NCBI GenBank assembly: GCA_002104945.1
Contig: MCFH01000018.1
Coordinates: 372,001-436,000 of the forward strand
Direction of reading: 5' to 3'
Source of the DNA: Piromyces finnis
Lineage: Eukaryota; Neocallimastigomycota; Neocallimastigomycetes; Neocallimastigales; Neocallimastigaceae
DNA length: 64,000 nt
Part shown: positions 26,190 through 39,123 of the stretch, piece by piece
Layout of the letters: every line of letters begins with the position of its first letter
How positions within the stretch are numbered: the first letter of the stretch is position 1
Notes under the pieces: generated by a model
What the model saw: only the letters and a program-made list of their open reading frames with translations
What the model was told of the DNA's origin: nothing
The model's database searches: none
Translations under genes and position numbers: made by a program

Positions 26190-27188
26190 TTCTTTTCTTT
26201 TCTTTTTTTTTCTTTTTTTTCTTTTTTATTATTTTATTGTTATGTTCTAATTGATATTATTTCATATGTAATAAAGTAATTTTGTACAATTTAAAAAATT
26301 TACTAAATAAGTAAATAAATAAAAAAATAAATAAAAAAACCAATTCTGTAAGTGAATTTTAAACTATTTATTAGTCTTTATTATTAGTTTTATTTCATTT
26401 TAAAATTTTATTTTTTTTAAAAAAAAAATTATATTAGCTTTTAAAATTTTAAAGTTAATTTGTAATAAATTAAATTTTTTTTTTTTAAAAAAATGAAATT
26501 GATGGAAAATCCATTAACAAATTTAAGATAGAATAAAAGAAAAATGACATAAGAATAATAATAAAATTGTAGTAATCAAATATATATATATATCAAATAT
26601 GTTTATAATTATAACTCTGTTAAAAATTAATGGTAAATTGAAAGTCGAACGCTATCAACTATTAAAGGTTATTATTATTTAATTTATTACTCTAAATATT
26701 ATTAATAAATAGTTTATAATTATATTAGTCGTTAATAATATGAATGATTTACTTTAATTTTGTGATCTAAAAAAAAGAAAAGGTATAATGAATATATGTT
26801 AAAAATTATATAATATTAGTAATATTAATACCAAAAAACCGAGTATTAAATGTTACATTAATAATGAAATAAAACTATAGTGGATTTATTAAGTAGAAAT
26901 ATTATAATATATAAAAAATAAAATTTGAAAATCTCAAATTATAATTATACAAGTTATAAAAACTTTTTTTGATACATCATAATATTTGAAACTATAGAAT
27001 TGAAGTATTAATTGCATAGTGTATTTATTTATTGAAATTCTTAATATTTAGAATGCTAAATACATTTCCATCTACATTACAATTTACATTAATGTTACAT
27101 TTTGATTAAATTAAAAATATATTACATATATTGTTATCAATATATTATAATATATTATTATATTACGTTGAATAAATTATTTTTAACT
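26190..27188. other. Intergenic, no gene seen
   Basis: 1 kb between the peptidase start codon and the SINE. AT-rich, no coding character. It contains the peptidase promoter region. Confidence 0.5.
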
Positions 27189-27202
27189 TATCATATTGAG
27201 TT
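27189..27202 (+). repeat. Target-site duplication, left copy (SINE 1)
   Basis: TATCATATTGAGTT is repeated exactly at 27784-27797 after the poly(A) tail, marking the insertion ends. Confidence 0.93.
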
Positions 27203-27734
27203 GTCGTTCCAGTTTTTATCCTGGTTGTTAAGGCGTTTCCTTAGCATACATAAGGCTTCTGGTTCGACCCCGCAGATGTCAGTGCCTGTGGATTTTCCCA
27301 CTGGGTTTGCCATGGGTTGGGTTATGATATTCAGGTAAGTATAAATGAACTTTCTAATTTACTACTATGATAATAACACTCGTCTAGCCGGCCTGAGAGG
27401 GTCTAGTGTACATGGTACATTCCAAATTAGAACTTAATAAGTGGTGACTTAGGCTATGCCAAAAACACATAATATTCCTTAATCAATTTAAGTGTAAACA
27501 TTAGGGGGCGGTTGACACGTGATCAAATTGACTATAAGAGGCTTAGCATTGTAGTTGTGAAATATCGTACAACGACATGCATCTAATGTACATGGATTAA
27601 GTGAGCGTCGAAGCTGAAGAAACAGTATGACAGACCAGGAGGGTCACAACCACCTAGCAATAGGAATGAGCCAACGTTTCTCTAAGAACCACCATTGGAG
27701 CTAACTCTGATCGATGGGAGAAATGCACTCGGAA

Positions 27735-27783
<49 letters not shown>
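27203..27783 (+). mobile_element. tRNA-headed SINE, copy 1
   Basis: A 535-bp body (27203-27737) followed by 46 A. The head has a pol III A-box-like TGGTTGTTAAGG at 27222-27233 and a near-perfect B box GGTTCGACCCC at 27261-27271. Between them is an anticodon-arm-like hairpin CCTTA-GCATACA-TAAGG. The body is far richer in G and C than its flanks and has no long ORF. A 14-bp direct repeat flanks the whole. Copy 2 at 61519 has the same 5' end and body length with two substitutions (offsets 46 and 312). These features define a non-autonomous retroposon moved by LINE machinery in trans; no LINE is in this window. The region after the tRNA-like head is not a known RNA to me. Confidence 0.93.
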
Positions 27784-27786
<3 letters not shown>

Positions 27787-27797
27787 CATATTGAGTT
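27784..27797 (+). repeat. Target-site duplication, right copy (SINE 1)
   Basis: Exact 14-bp match to 27189-27202. Confidence 0.93.
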
Positions 27798-28286
27798 AGT
27801 AAAAATTTTAATTTTTTTAATCAAAAAAAAAAAAAAAAAAGGTTTAATAAAAATATTTAACTTTTAATGTGTTACAGGTAATAATGAATATCGAATATAT
27901 ATTTTTTTAAAAGTTAATTATAATGAAAATTAAAACATTTATATAATAATACTTATATAATACCTTTAATACTAAATATTTTTTATTAATTGTCTTATTA
28001 AAATTATTAAAATTTAAAAAATACATTTTTATAATTTTATTTTAAAAAATGATAATTACAAATTCGAAATCCAAATAAAAAAAATTTTTTTTTTAAAATC
28101 TTATTTCTTAATAACAACAACAATATATAAAATTAATAAACATTTCCAATTGTACATATTCTTGTAATACTTATAAGATATTAATCTTTAAATTTACTTT
28201 TCAATAACAAGTATTATTCAATTTCTTGTTCTCTCATTCTTTTTTTATTTTACATTTCAATTTCAAATAATTTATATATTTCAAAA
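27798..28286. other. Intergenic, ING gene upstream region
   Basis: AT-rich promoter side of the ING gene. A C/T-enriched stretch (near 28200-28260) precedes the start codon. Nothing else seen. Confidence 0.5.
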
Positions 28287-28396
28287 ATGTTAAATTCAAA
28301 TCATGATACCTCAATTTTTTTCGAGGAATATATTGCAAGTAATAATCCACTTTTTTTTTTTCTTTTATTTTTATTTTAATAAGTAATAAGTAATAA

Positions 28397-28471
<75 letters not shown>

Positions 28472-29620
28472 TAAAATAAAATTCAGAAATTTCTTTAATC
28501 AATTATTGAAATTTAAAGTGATTTTTTTATTTTAAATTATTTTTTAAATTATTAAGGTATTGATAGCCTTCCTTCCGAAATTCATCAACATTGTAAAGAA
28601 TTAAGAGAAAAAGATGAACAATATCAAAGTAATAAATTTCTATTCATTTAGACGATTATTTACATTTCTATATTTTTAAATTTAAAATTTAAAAATTAAA
28701 AATTTTTAAAAATAATAAAATTAGAAATCAGAGAACAAATTTCGCATGAATATGCTTCCATATATAAAGTATATTTAAAATAGTAACAATATATATATAT
28801 ATAATATTAAAAAAAGAGATAGCTTAATAATTATATATTATATTTAATATATTGAAATATAGTTTGAAAAAGTTCATGGTGAGATATATTATTTTATAAG
28901 TTTTTTATTTGTTAATAAAACTATATTATTATTTCAAAATTTTATAATATAAATTTATATTTATTAATAAAATGATAATAAATGCTAATTAAAATAATAA
29001 AGGTTTTATGACAGAAAATCCTAACGAACCAACTGTTATTAGTAATGTTAGAAAGGAAATGAAGGAGACTCAAAACTTAGCGGATGAAAAAGTGGAGATT
29101 TCGGAAAAAACATTAAAATTAGTAAATATCAAATATATATGTATATATTATATCGAAACAATAATATATATGTGATATACTAAATTATAAAAAAATTTTC
29201 ATTTTTTCTTTTCTTTTTATTCCTTTAATGATAAATTGAAGATTGCATTACATATTAAGCGTTTGAATGAAACTTTATCAAAAATACAGAGTAATAATCC
29301 ATCTTCTCACTCTGAAACAAAAAATAATCTTTTTACACCTAAAACTGAAGATACTAAATCATCAGGTATATATAGTTTTTATTAACTTTAAATAATCAAT
29401 AATTATGAATTAGTAATTATTATTATATACCATTTTATTAATAACTTTAATATTATATGTTTTTATTATTAATGTAAAGATCATACTCAAAAATCTTCTA
29501 GAAATCATCAACATACTCATTCACACACGAATATAAACCTAAAAAGTAAATATACAATTTAATTTTATTTTGAAGATTTATTATATAATTTTTATTTTTT
29601 TTTTAAATTATTATAAAAAA

Positions 29621-29651
<31 letters not shown>

Positions 29652-30213
29652 ATTTATTTTATGAAAAAATTTTATTGATAAGATAATAAAAGTAACTCAG
29701 TGGTAAAAAGTTCAGTTTCAAGAAAAAGAAGAAAATTAGAAAATACGGATGCAGTTAATTCATTATCAGTAAATGAAGTTAACCATAAAGATGTTAATCC
29801 TAATGGTGAACCATTATACTGTATTTGCAGACAGGTATATTTATGGAAATTGAAATATTACTAAATATATTTATAAATAATTTTCATTAATTATTAATCA
29901 ACAAATGATAAAAATTTTACAATTTAATATAGATTTCATATGGTAATATGATTGCATGTGATAATCAAAAGGTAAAATTCGATACTATATTTTTATTAGA
30001 TTTATATATAAATTTTTTTAAGCTGGCAATTTAAATATTAATTAATTATTTATATATTTGATATATTAGAATTGTCCCCATGAATGGTTTCACTATGAAT
30101 GTGTTGGTTTAGTCGAACCACCTAAAGGTTCTTGGTATTGTCCTGATTGTAGAAAATCAATGTCCAAGAAGAAACAGACAGATTCTGATTCAGAAGTAGA
30201 ACAAATTGATTAG
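28287..30213 (+). CDS. ING-family PHD-finger protein (Yng/Pho23 type)
   Basis: Ten exons join in frame to 275 residues: 28287-28338, 28557-28628, 28725-28768, 28863-28878, 29003-29121, 29242-29365, 29480-29545, 29683-29834, 29933-29971, 30070-30213. The N-terminus is the ING coiled-coil domain ([31 protein letters not shown] onward, in short segments). The middle is Ser/His/Asn-rich with a basic patch SRKRRK. The C-terminal PHD finger runs 210-258 with ligands C211, C213, C224, C230, H236, C239, C252 and C255, and the motif GWYCPDC appears here as GSWYCPDC. Known role: reading H3K4me3 and targeting histone acetyltransferase (NuA3/NuA4) or Rpd3 deacetylase complexes. Which complex cannot be told from sequence alone. 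Exon 4 is only 16 nt. The 5' ATG is the only one before the conserved domain. Confidence 0.93.
28399..28470. repeat. (TAA)n microsatellite in ING intron 1
   Basis: About 24 TAA units in the first intron of the ING gene, preceded by imperfect TAAGTAA units. Likely polymorphic. Confidence 0.9.
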
Positions 30214-31195
30214 AAATAGCTTTTATTTTTTTTCTTCTATTTTTTTTTATTATTATTTTACTTTCAATAATCCCTTTTTAAAAAAGGGATATATCAATTA
30301 AAATATGCTATCTTTATTAATTCAGTATGTATAATACCCTTTGAGTTTTTTCAATTTTTCAAGTTTTTTTTTTTTTTTGTTTTTTTGTTTTTTTTGTTCT
30401 ATTCTATACATATAATATATAAAATAATTTTTATTATAATACTGTATTTTATTTTATATATAAAAACTGAGATTCGAAATTACCATTATCGAACAATCAA
30501 AAAAAAAAAGTTATAATTTAATTTTTTAATAATTTTTAATTCTTTTAAATTTATAACAAAACTATCATAATCAACATGAAATAAAAAATATCAATATTAT
30601 ATTAAAATAATAAATATTATTCCTCTCTCTCTTTTTTTTCTTTTTCTATTTAGTTTCGTTTAATTTTTTAATTAAAAAGTTTATATTTAATAAAATCTTT
30701 TAATATCAAAAGTTGGTATTAAAAAAATCTTTTTTTTATTGGATATTTTATAAATAAATTATTTATATATAAATTTTGAGATGTTGGCCCGACATGGTTT
30801 AATAATTAAATTTTATTAAAGTAAAAAAAAAAAAAGAATTCATTTAAAGTTAAAAAAAATATTGAGACTACATTTAAAATATTTTTTATATATAATCTTT
30901 TTTTTTTTTTTTTAAAAATAATAATAGTAATATTTTAATTTTAAAAAACTATTATATATTCTAAATTAAAATACCATAGCAATGTTTTTTGAAATAATAC
31001 CATTTTATTAAAATATTACTATTATCATTGTTTTATAAATGAAGGTTCTTTTTTTTTAATTTGTAATTTTGAAATTTAATTGATTAAAATTGAGAATAAC
31101 ACATCATACTATTTAATGAAAGATTATCGTAGTATAAATACAGTAATATTTATAAAATAAGTTTGGCTTTTAATTATTAAAATATAAATAATAAT
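30214..31195. other. Intergenic, between ING and HMMR-like genes
   Basis: AT-rich, both flanking genes on the plus strand. About 57 nt past the ING stop is a near-perfect inverted repeat TCCCTTTTT/AAAAAGGGA (30271-30289), a possible 3'-UTR hairpin. No gene seen. Confidence 0.5.
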
Positions 31196-34100
31196 ATGTT
31201 CACCAAGGCAAATAGGTTTGGAGATAAAAGTAAGTTTTTATTTTATTTTTTTTTTTTATTAATTTAAAGTATAATCCAGAAATTTATAATATTATAATAT
31301 CTTCTTATATATACAATAATATTGAATATGATGATAACTAAAAAATATTTAGGTTCAACTTCTGATGCACCTGGACCAGGTCAATATGATATAAAAGAAA
31401 CGGTTCCACAAATGGATGAAATGAAGAAATTTGGATTTTTAAATAAATCTAAAAGGTTTATTTCTCCAAAATCAGGTTAGTAATTTATTTTTTTTGTTGT
31501 CAAGTGAATTTAATAATTAAAAAAATTAAATAAAATAAAATAAAGAAAAAGAAATGCTGTTAATCCTATATATATATCTTTAAATTTTTATTTGTGATAT
31601 AATTTATATTTATGAAATCCTTTGTATATAATTGTTTTATCATTGAATTCGGAATATGATAAATATAATTAAAATAGAAACTTCTGGTTTAAATTTTCTG
31701 GGACCAAATACTTTAAATAGTCGTATTAAAAAACTTCCAGTGAAAAAGGTTGGAACTAAAGATAATTATTTAGTTGTAAAAATTAATCAGCTTACTATGG
31801 AAAATAATTATCTTCAGGAGCAGTGTAATGAAAAAGAGAATTCTATTAATCAATTAAAAAATCAACTCAATTCACTATTACTTGATAACAATAAAAATGC
31901 AAAAGGCAAAAAGGATATTATAGAATTAAATCTTGAAGTTGATAATTTAAAAAAGAAGAATCAGAAACTTAAAAATGATTCGGAAAGTTGGAAGGAAATG
32001 TGGAAAGCAAGAGAACTTGAAAAAAAGGAAATGGAACATCAATTAAACATTGAAGTTAATAATTCAAAAATAAAAATCAATTCATATGAAAAGCAAATTT
32101 TTAAATTTAAGGAACAATTAAAATCTGCAAATCATAGAAATCAAGAAAATGAAAATTTAATAGCTGAATTAAAATTGGAAAATGAAAATTTAAAAAAACA
32201 AAAAACTAGTAATGAATTAAAAGTTCATGATGAAAATATAAAATTAAGAAAGAATTTACAAACAGTTAGTGAACAAAAAGAAAGACTGTTAGAAAAAATA
32301 GAAAGAATAGAAAAACAACATGAATCAAATATCTCTGAAATGAAAAAGTATATTGATATTCTTCAAGAAGATAATGAAAAGGTATTAATGGAAAAAAGTC
32401 AAATAATGCTTTCAAATGAAAATCTTTGTCGTGAAAAGTCATCTATGCAAAAGGATTATGATCAAATTAAGGTAGAGAATCAATTATATTTAAATAAAAG
32501 AGAAAAAACATTAAAGGAAAAACAAGTTCTTTTAGATGAAAAGAAGCAAAAGGATGAAGAAATTAGACAATTAGAAAAATCAGTAAAGGAAAAAGATGAT
32601 GAAATTACAGAAGTTAAAAAAATTTTAGAACAAATTAAAGAAGAATTAGAATATCAGGAAGAACTTAATAAGAAAATAACAGAGGAAAAGATACATTATA
32701 AGGAAATTGCGTCAACATTAAAGATAGAAAAACAAACTGTCACAGAAAAACATGAAAGTCAGGTAAATGTATTGAAAAAAGAAAATGAACAATTAGAACA
32801 ACAACATAAACAATTAGAAAATGAAATAAATAGTCAAAAAACATCATTATCTAAATTTAAAAATGATTTAGCTGAACAAGAAACAATTATTAATACAGTA
32901 AAGAAAATGTTAAAAGAAACTGAAGATCGACACAAAGCTGAAAAGGAACAATTTAACAAAGATCATGATGAATTACAAAATAATTATAATATTTTAAAGA
33001 ATAAGTATAAGTCCGTTGAATCTACCTCATCAAACCGTATATCAGAATTAACACAATTAGTTAATGAAAGTGAAGAAACCATTAAAGCATTGCAAAATGA
33101 ACTTGATAAGAAATCATCTAACTTAACTAATAAGGATAAAGAATTAAATGATATTAATAAGGAATTAGAGAATATTATTAAGGAAAAAGAAGAAAGTGGA
33201 AAGACATTTAATGATAAATTGAATGGTTTGTCAGTTAATTATAAAAATCTTGAAAACGAGTATAACAAATTAACCGAAGAATCAAAGAATACAACAAACC
33301 GTCTAAATGAATCAATAAAGAAGTTTGAAGATTTAAGTGAAAAATATGAAAAGGATCGCAAGCATTGGATAGATATTAAGAAAAAAGACATGGAAGAAAT
33401 TTATCGTTTAGAAAATGTATTAAATGAAAAATCAATGGAAATTCAAAAATTAAATGAAGATTATCAACAAGGATTAGAAGAAAATAATAAAAAATTAAAT
33501 GAATTGTTAGAAAACGAAAAACAAGAAAAAGGTAAAAAATTAGATGAAATTGATAAATTAAACAATACAGTTGAATCCTTAAAAAAGAACTATGAGGAAG
33601 AAAAGACCACCTTAGAAAAAAGCAAAGTTGAATTAGAAGATAAAATAAGTGAGTTAAAAAAAGAAATCATTGAAAAAGAAAATATAAATCGTTCATTACA
33701 AGAGGAAAATAATAATATTCAGGTATTATACAATGACACTACTAATACTCTTAAATCCGAAAGAGAAAAGTATAACCAATGGAGAGAGAATATAGAAAAG
33801 GAAAATGAATTAAGTAATTCTACCAAGGCAAAGAAGATTAATGAATTAAACAGTGAAATAGAAACTTTAAAACTTAATGGAAGTACAAACTTGAAAAAGA
33901 TTAGTGAAATTTTGAATGAAAAATCACAATTAAGCTCACAAATAGAATCCTTGAAATTAGAACATGAAGTTAAAGTTAGTAAATTAGAAAATTCTTTAAA
34001 ACAAAGTGAAAATAAAATTAAGGAATTAAATGATATGATAACTCTCAAAGAAGAACAAAATGATAAATTAAATATAAAGTTAAATATTAGTAATGAAAAT

Positions 34101-37100
34101 ATTAATAAACTAAATAAAGAATTAGATGATGAAAGACAACAAAAAGAATCTGTCAAATTAGCATTAAACGAATTAGAGCATGTTAAAGATTCCACTAATC
34201 AAGATCTCCAATTATCAATTGAAAATGAAAATAAATTAAAGAAAGCTTTAGAAGACAAAGAAATGAATTATAATAATATTAAAAAAGAGTTGGAAACAAG
34301 TAAGACTAATGAAACTTTATTACAATCCGAAATAAATAAAATTCAAAAAGAAAAAGAGCAGTTATCAAGTGAATTAGAAAAGCAAGTAATAGAAATTGGA
34401 AACAAGGATAAATTAAATGATAAATTAACTGAAGAATTAGAATCAATGAAAATGATAGCAAAAGATAAAGAGTTATTAAATTCAAGTCAATTAGAAGAGT
34501 GCCAAAAATTAAAGGAAGAAAAACAAGAAATAATGGATAATTATGAAAAGATTCAAAATGTGTTAAAGGATAGAATAGAAATATTTAACAAAGAAAAAAC
34601 TGATTTTGAAAACGAAATTAAGAGTCAAAATGAAAAAATCATTTCCTTAGAAACCAAGATTGTTAATAAAGAAAAGGATTATGATGTATTAAATAATACA
34701 AAGAATACAATTGAAAATGATTTACAAATTATCAAGGATGAATATAAAACTATAATCAATGAAAAGACAAAGGTTGATAATGAATTAAATGATCTTAAGA
34801 TCAAACTTGTATCAATAAATACAAAGACATCTCAATTGGAAATTCAACTTCATGAATCCAACTCTAAAGTAGAGTTGCTAAAGAAAGAAAAGGATGCTTT
34901 GAATAATAATCTTCAAGATTTAGTTATAGAACACGAATCCTTGAATACTCAAAAACTAGAATTAGAAAATAAGAATGTTGCTCTTCAAAAAGATTTAAAA
35001 TCTATAGAAAATACTAAATCTTTACTTGAAAAGAAAATTCAAGATCTTCAAGATGATCACGAATTATTAAGCAAGAAAAACACTGAGTTTGATATAAAAA
35101 TACAGTCCCTAGAACAAGATAAGAACGATCTTAAACAAGTCAAGTCAAATTTGGAAAAGAAAATCAACGAATTAACTGATGATTTAACTTCGCTTAAAAA
35201 CTCTAAAGTCGAAATTGAAGAAAAGTATAATGGTATTCAATTTAAATATGAAGAATTAACTAGCGTAAATTTAGGAATAGAAGGAAAATTAAAAGCATTA
35301 GAGAAAAATAATGAAATATTAGAAACAAATAAAACAGATATTGAGCAACAGATAGCCACCATTAATTCGGAAAAAGATGATATTTACAATAATTTGAAAA
35401 AACTCCAAAATAGTTATAATAATGTTAAAGAAGAAAAATCCAAGCTTGAACAAGAATTGAATTCTCTTCAAGAAACGCATAAAGTAATGCTTAATAATAA
35501 GATGGGTGTTGATAAGTTACTTCAAGAAACTCAAAAACAATTAGAAAATGTAAAAAATGAAAAGTTTATATTTGAAAAAGAATTAAAGTCAGCGAAGCAA
35601 TCTCAAGAGTTACTTAATGAAGATAAACAAAAAATAGAAGAAACTTTAAAATTACTTCAAACGGACCATGAGCAATTAATTAAAAATGAAACTAAATTAA
35701 AGAATAAATTAGAATCTCAGCAACAAGATAATGAAGATTTACAAAAGAGTGAATTTGAATTAGAAAGAAAGCTTCAAATTCTTCAACAAAATTATGAAAA
35801 TACCCAATTAGATAGAACACGTCAAGAAGAAAAGATTCAAGCTCTTAAAAATGATAATGAAACAATAAAAATAAAAGAATCTGAATTGAAACAAAAGCTT
35901 GAAGTACTTCAACAAAATTACGATACTTTACAGAAAGTTAATAGTAAATTAAAGGATTCTCTAAACAGTGTTCATCAAGAATGTGAGCTCATTCAAACCG
36001 GAAGAGATGAATTGAAGAAACAATATGATACCATAGAAAGTGAAAAAATGTCTATTCAAACAGATCTTTCAAAGTTAAACACCGAGTTTAAGTTACTCCA
36101 AGAAGAGAATGAATTATTAAGAAAAACTGGTCAAGGTTTAGAAGAAACTAATATGGAAATAAGTCAAAGAGGAAAAGAACTTGAACAATTAATTAGTGAT
36201 TCTACATTAAAGTGCCAAGAATTAGAGAATACACTTAATCGTTTAAAAGAAGAATACGATCAAAAACAAAAAGAATTTAACGATTTTAAGGAAAATAGTG
36301 AAGCTACCAAACAACAATTAAATCTTCTTATCCAAGCCAAGGAAAAGAGTCATGAAGAGGAAATTAAGGAGAGAGAAGATATGAAGAATGAATTCTCAAG
36401 TGTGATTAATCAATATGAAAAGGAAATTTCCTCTCTTCAAGAATTAGTTCTTGATTTAGAAAAGGTTAATACTGAAGCAGAAGAAAAGAATAAAGATTTA
36501 ACTAATGAAATAGAAGAACGCTCCAATGTCATTAATAATCTTAACCAAGAATTTGAACAATTTAAAGAAAATTGTAAAATTATATTAGAAAATATGGATA
36601 GTATTATTGCTATTCGTGATAAAGAAATTGAAAATCTTAAATTAAAGGCTAATTACTGGGAACGTACCGCAGAAGATAAGGAGAAAAGTTTAAAGCGTAC
36701 TATAAATGAGTTAGAGGATGATTTAAGTTCAGCTATAGCAGATAATGAAAAAGATAGAAGAAAGTATCAACGAACTTTAGAAACATATGAAAACTTTATG
36801 GATTTCAATGAAATGTATATTGAACAATTAGAAAATAACTACGTGGAAGAAATTCATCTCTATTACCAAATGCTCTATGAAGAAGAAGAGGTTTCACAAT
36901 ACACCTTAAGTACTGTAATCAATGTATTAAGTGATAGAATATATGATTTAGAGGAACAACTTTGGAATTCTGCAACTGAACAAGAATATATGGAAGCCTC
37001 TTTAAATTTGAATAAAGAATATTTATTATTTGCCATTTCTCAAACTGAGGAAGCTAAGGAGGATTCAGAAAAATGTAGAAAAACCTATCAATCTATTATT

Positions 37101-38169
37101 AACTGGTATGAACAATTCTATTCTACTGTAAAGCAACGTATTAATGAAAAACAAGATATTATTGATAATTTACAACGTGAATACAAGAGATTAGAAATTG
37201 AAAGCACAGAAACCCAAATCATTCAAGAAACAAATAAAAAGTTGATTAGTAATTATGAAAATAAACTTAAGAAACAAAAAGATTGGGAAAATGAAAAGAA
37301 GACAATGACAGATGAATTGAATAACTTGAGATTAAACATTATTAAATATGAAAATGAATATGAAGAAGATACCAAGAAAAAGAATGAAGAGTTAAACGAA
37401 GTGAACAAAAAGATTCAAGAAGAAATTGTTTTATTAGAAAAAGAATTAGAAGATACCAGTGAAACCAATGAAATGTATGTATATTTTATTTCAATAATAG
37501 AAGTGTTAAAATCTATTATATATGAATAGGCTTTTTTTTTTTTTTTTAATAAAAATATTTAAATTATAATATTTATATATATATATATATATTTTAATCT
37601 ATAGATTAAGCAAAAGAGTTATGGAATATGAATTAAAATACGAAGAATTAAAACAAGAATATCTTGAAGCTATAAAAACATTAGAAATTGCTCAAGAAAA
37701 AGGTTCAATTACAGAAGATGAATTTAAGCGAATTGCAGATATGCATGCTGAACTCTTTGGTCATAATAACAATAAACAAAAGATAAAATATATTGATCAA
37801 ATTAAACAAGAAAATCTTAAATTGAAAAGTGTAAGTTTTATAAATTATCTTTTTTTAAATAAATAAAAATATATAAATATTTTATCACAAAAGCTATATA
37901 TATACATACTAATTTTAAAATTATTATTATATTTTATAATTGAAAAATTTTATATAATTTAAATCATATATACGCAAATATAGAATAATGCTACATTGAC
38001 AGTACGTAATAAACAATTAACTCGTCAAGCATTAGCATTAGAAAAAGAATTAGATGCGTATAGAGCCATTCCAACTGGAATGAAAAAGGCTGGACATTAT
38101 ACAAGAATGATGGCTTCAGCATTTAGTGAAAAAGAAAATAGTCTTAGTTCTGATAATAATAATTATTAA
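31196..38169 (+). CDS. HMMR/RHAMM-like giant coiled-coil protein
   Basis: Exons 31196-31229, 31353-31475, 31678-37474, 37605-37830 and 37984-38169 join in frame to 2121 residues. The N-terminus MFTKANRFGDK..APGPGQYDIKE followed by FGFLNKSKRF matches the HMMR N-terminal region, including its PGxY (SHIPPO-like) motif at 17-24. Residues about 60-2050 are a nearly continuous coiled coil rich in E, K, N, L and Q. The C-terminus (IKQENLKLKS..LEKELDAYRAI) resembles the HMMR leucine-zipper region that targets the centrosome. Animal HMMR is about 725 residues and links spindle microtubules to centrosomes; here the rod is about three times longer. In a zoosporic fungus a basal-body or spindle-pole role is plausible. 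Short terminal exons carry the diagnostic ends, so a single-ORF annotation would miss them. Confidence 0.85.
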
Positions 38170-39123
38170 CAAAATATAATTCATATAAATAATTTGTAAC
38201 TTTATGTTATTCTTTTTTTAATATATATTACATAAATATTTCCATCTACATTCTATTAATTTCATTTTATAATATATGAGTTACTTTTTTTTTTCTTCTT
38301 TTTGTACAATATATGTAATGTACCTTTTTTTTTTTTTCTTCCATTCATCTTTATAAATTATTAAATTTTAATATTTCTTTTTTTTTTTTATGAAATATTA
38401 AAAAGAAAGACAAAAAAGTATTTATTTATTTATTTTTTTTAACCGGATAAAAAAAAAAAAGTTTTTTAATTTTATTTTCATAGAAAGATATAATCAAGTT
38501 TTTTTTTTTAATTTTCAATTTTACTATTTATTCTATACTCTTTTTTTTTATATAAAAAAAGAAAAGAAAAATAAACAAAAAAATCATATAACTTAATGAT
38601 ATAAAAACCTTTTATTCTTTTTAATAAAATATTATCATTTTTAAGAATTAAAGTGTTATTATTATTATTATAAATTTCAAAGCATCTTTTCTATTATTAA
38701 TAAAAGAAATAAAAAATCAGAAAAAAAAAAAAAATCAAAAAAATCAAATAAATATTAAATGAATATTATAATAGTATTTATATTCTATTTATTTATTAAA
38801 TAATAAAAAAGGACAATAAATTAATTTAAAATTTAAGAGTAAAACCATTTTCTATTTGATGTATAAAGAATGACTATATCATTGTATGAAAAAAAAAAAA
38901 AAATAAAATAAAATGGTTTATAATATAAATATAACAGGTAAATTATTAAACATTGTGAATTACATAAAAAAAAAAAAAAGGATTGATATAAAAAAATATT
39001 ATCTAATAATCCTTCATTAGCAATCCTTTTAATTTTTTTTTCTTTTAATAAAAATGATTTTGTAATTAACAAATAATAGTACTAAGGATTATGAATTTCT
39101 ATAAAAAAAATATTATTTTAAAT
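38170..39123. other. Convergent intergenic region
   Basis: Between the 3' ends of the HMMR-like and LLPH-like genes. Full of poly(A) and poly(T) runs; no gene seen. Confidence 0.5.

Noticed and set aside
27222-27271. Functional tRNA gene
   Set aside because: A and B boxes are present but there is no paired acceptor stem, T33 is missing, and the unit ends in poly(A) with target duplications; it is a SINE head.
27102-27338. ORF running from AT-rich flank into the SINE head
   Set aside because: Crosses the insertion boundary; the opposite-strand ORF at 61429-61629 does the same at copy 2. Chance frames.
33719-34195. 158-residue minus-strand ORF
   Set aside because: Antisense shadow within the HMMR-like coiled-coil exon.
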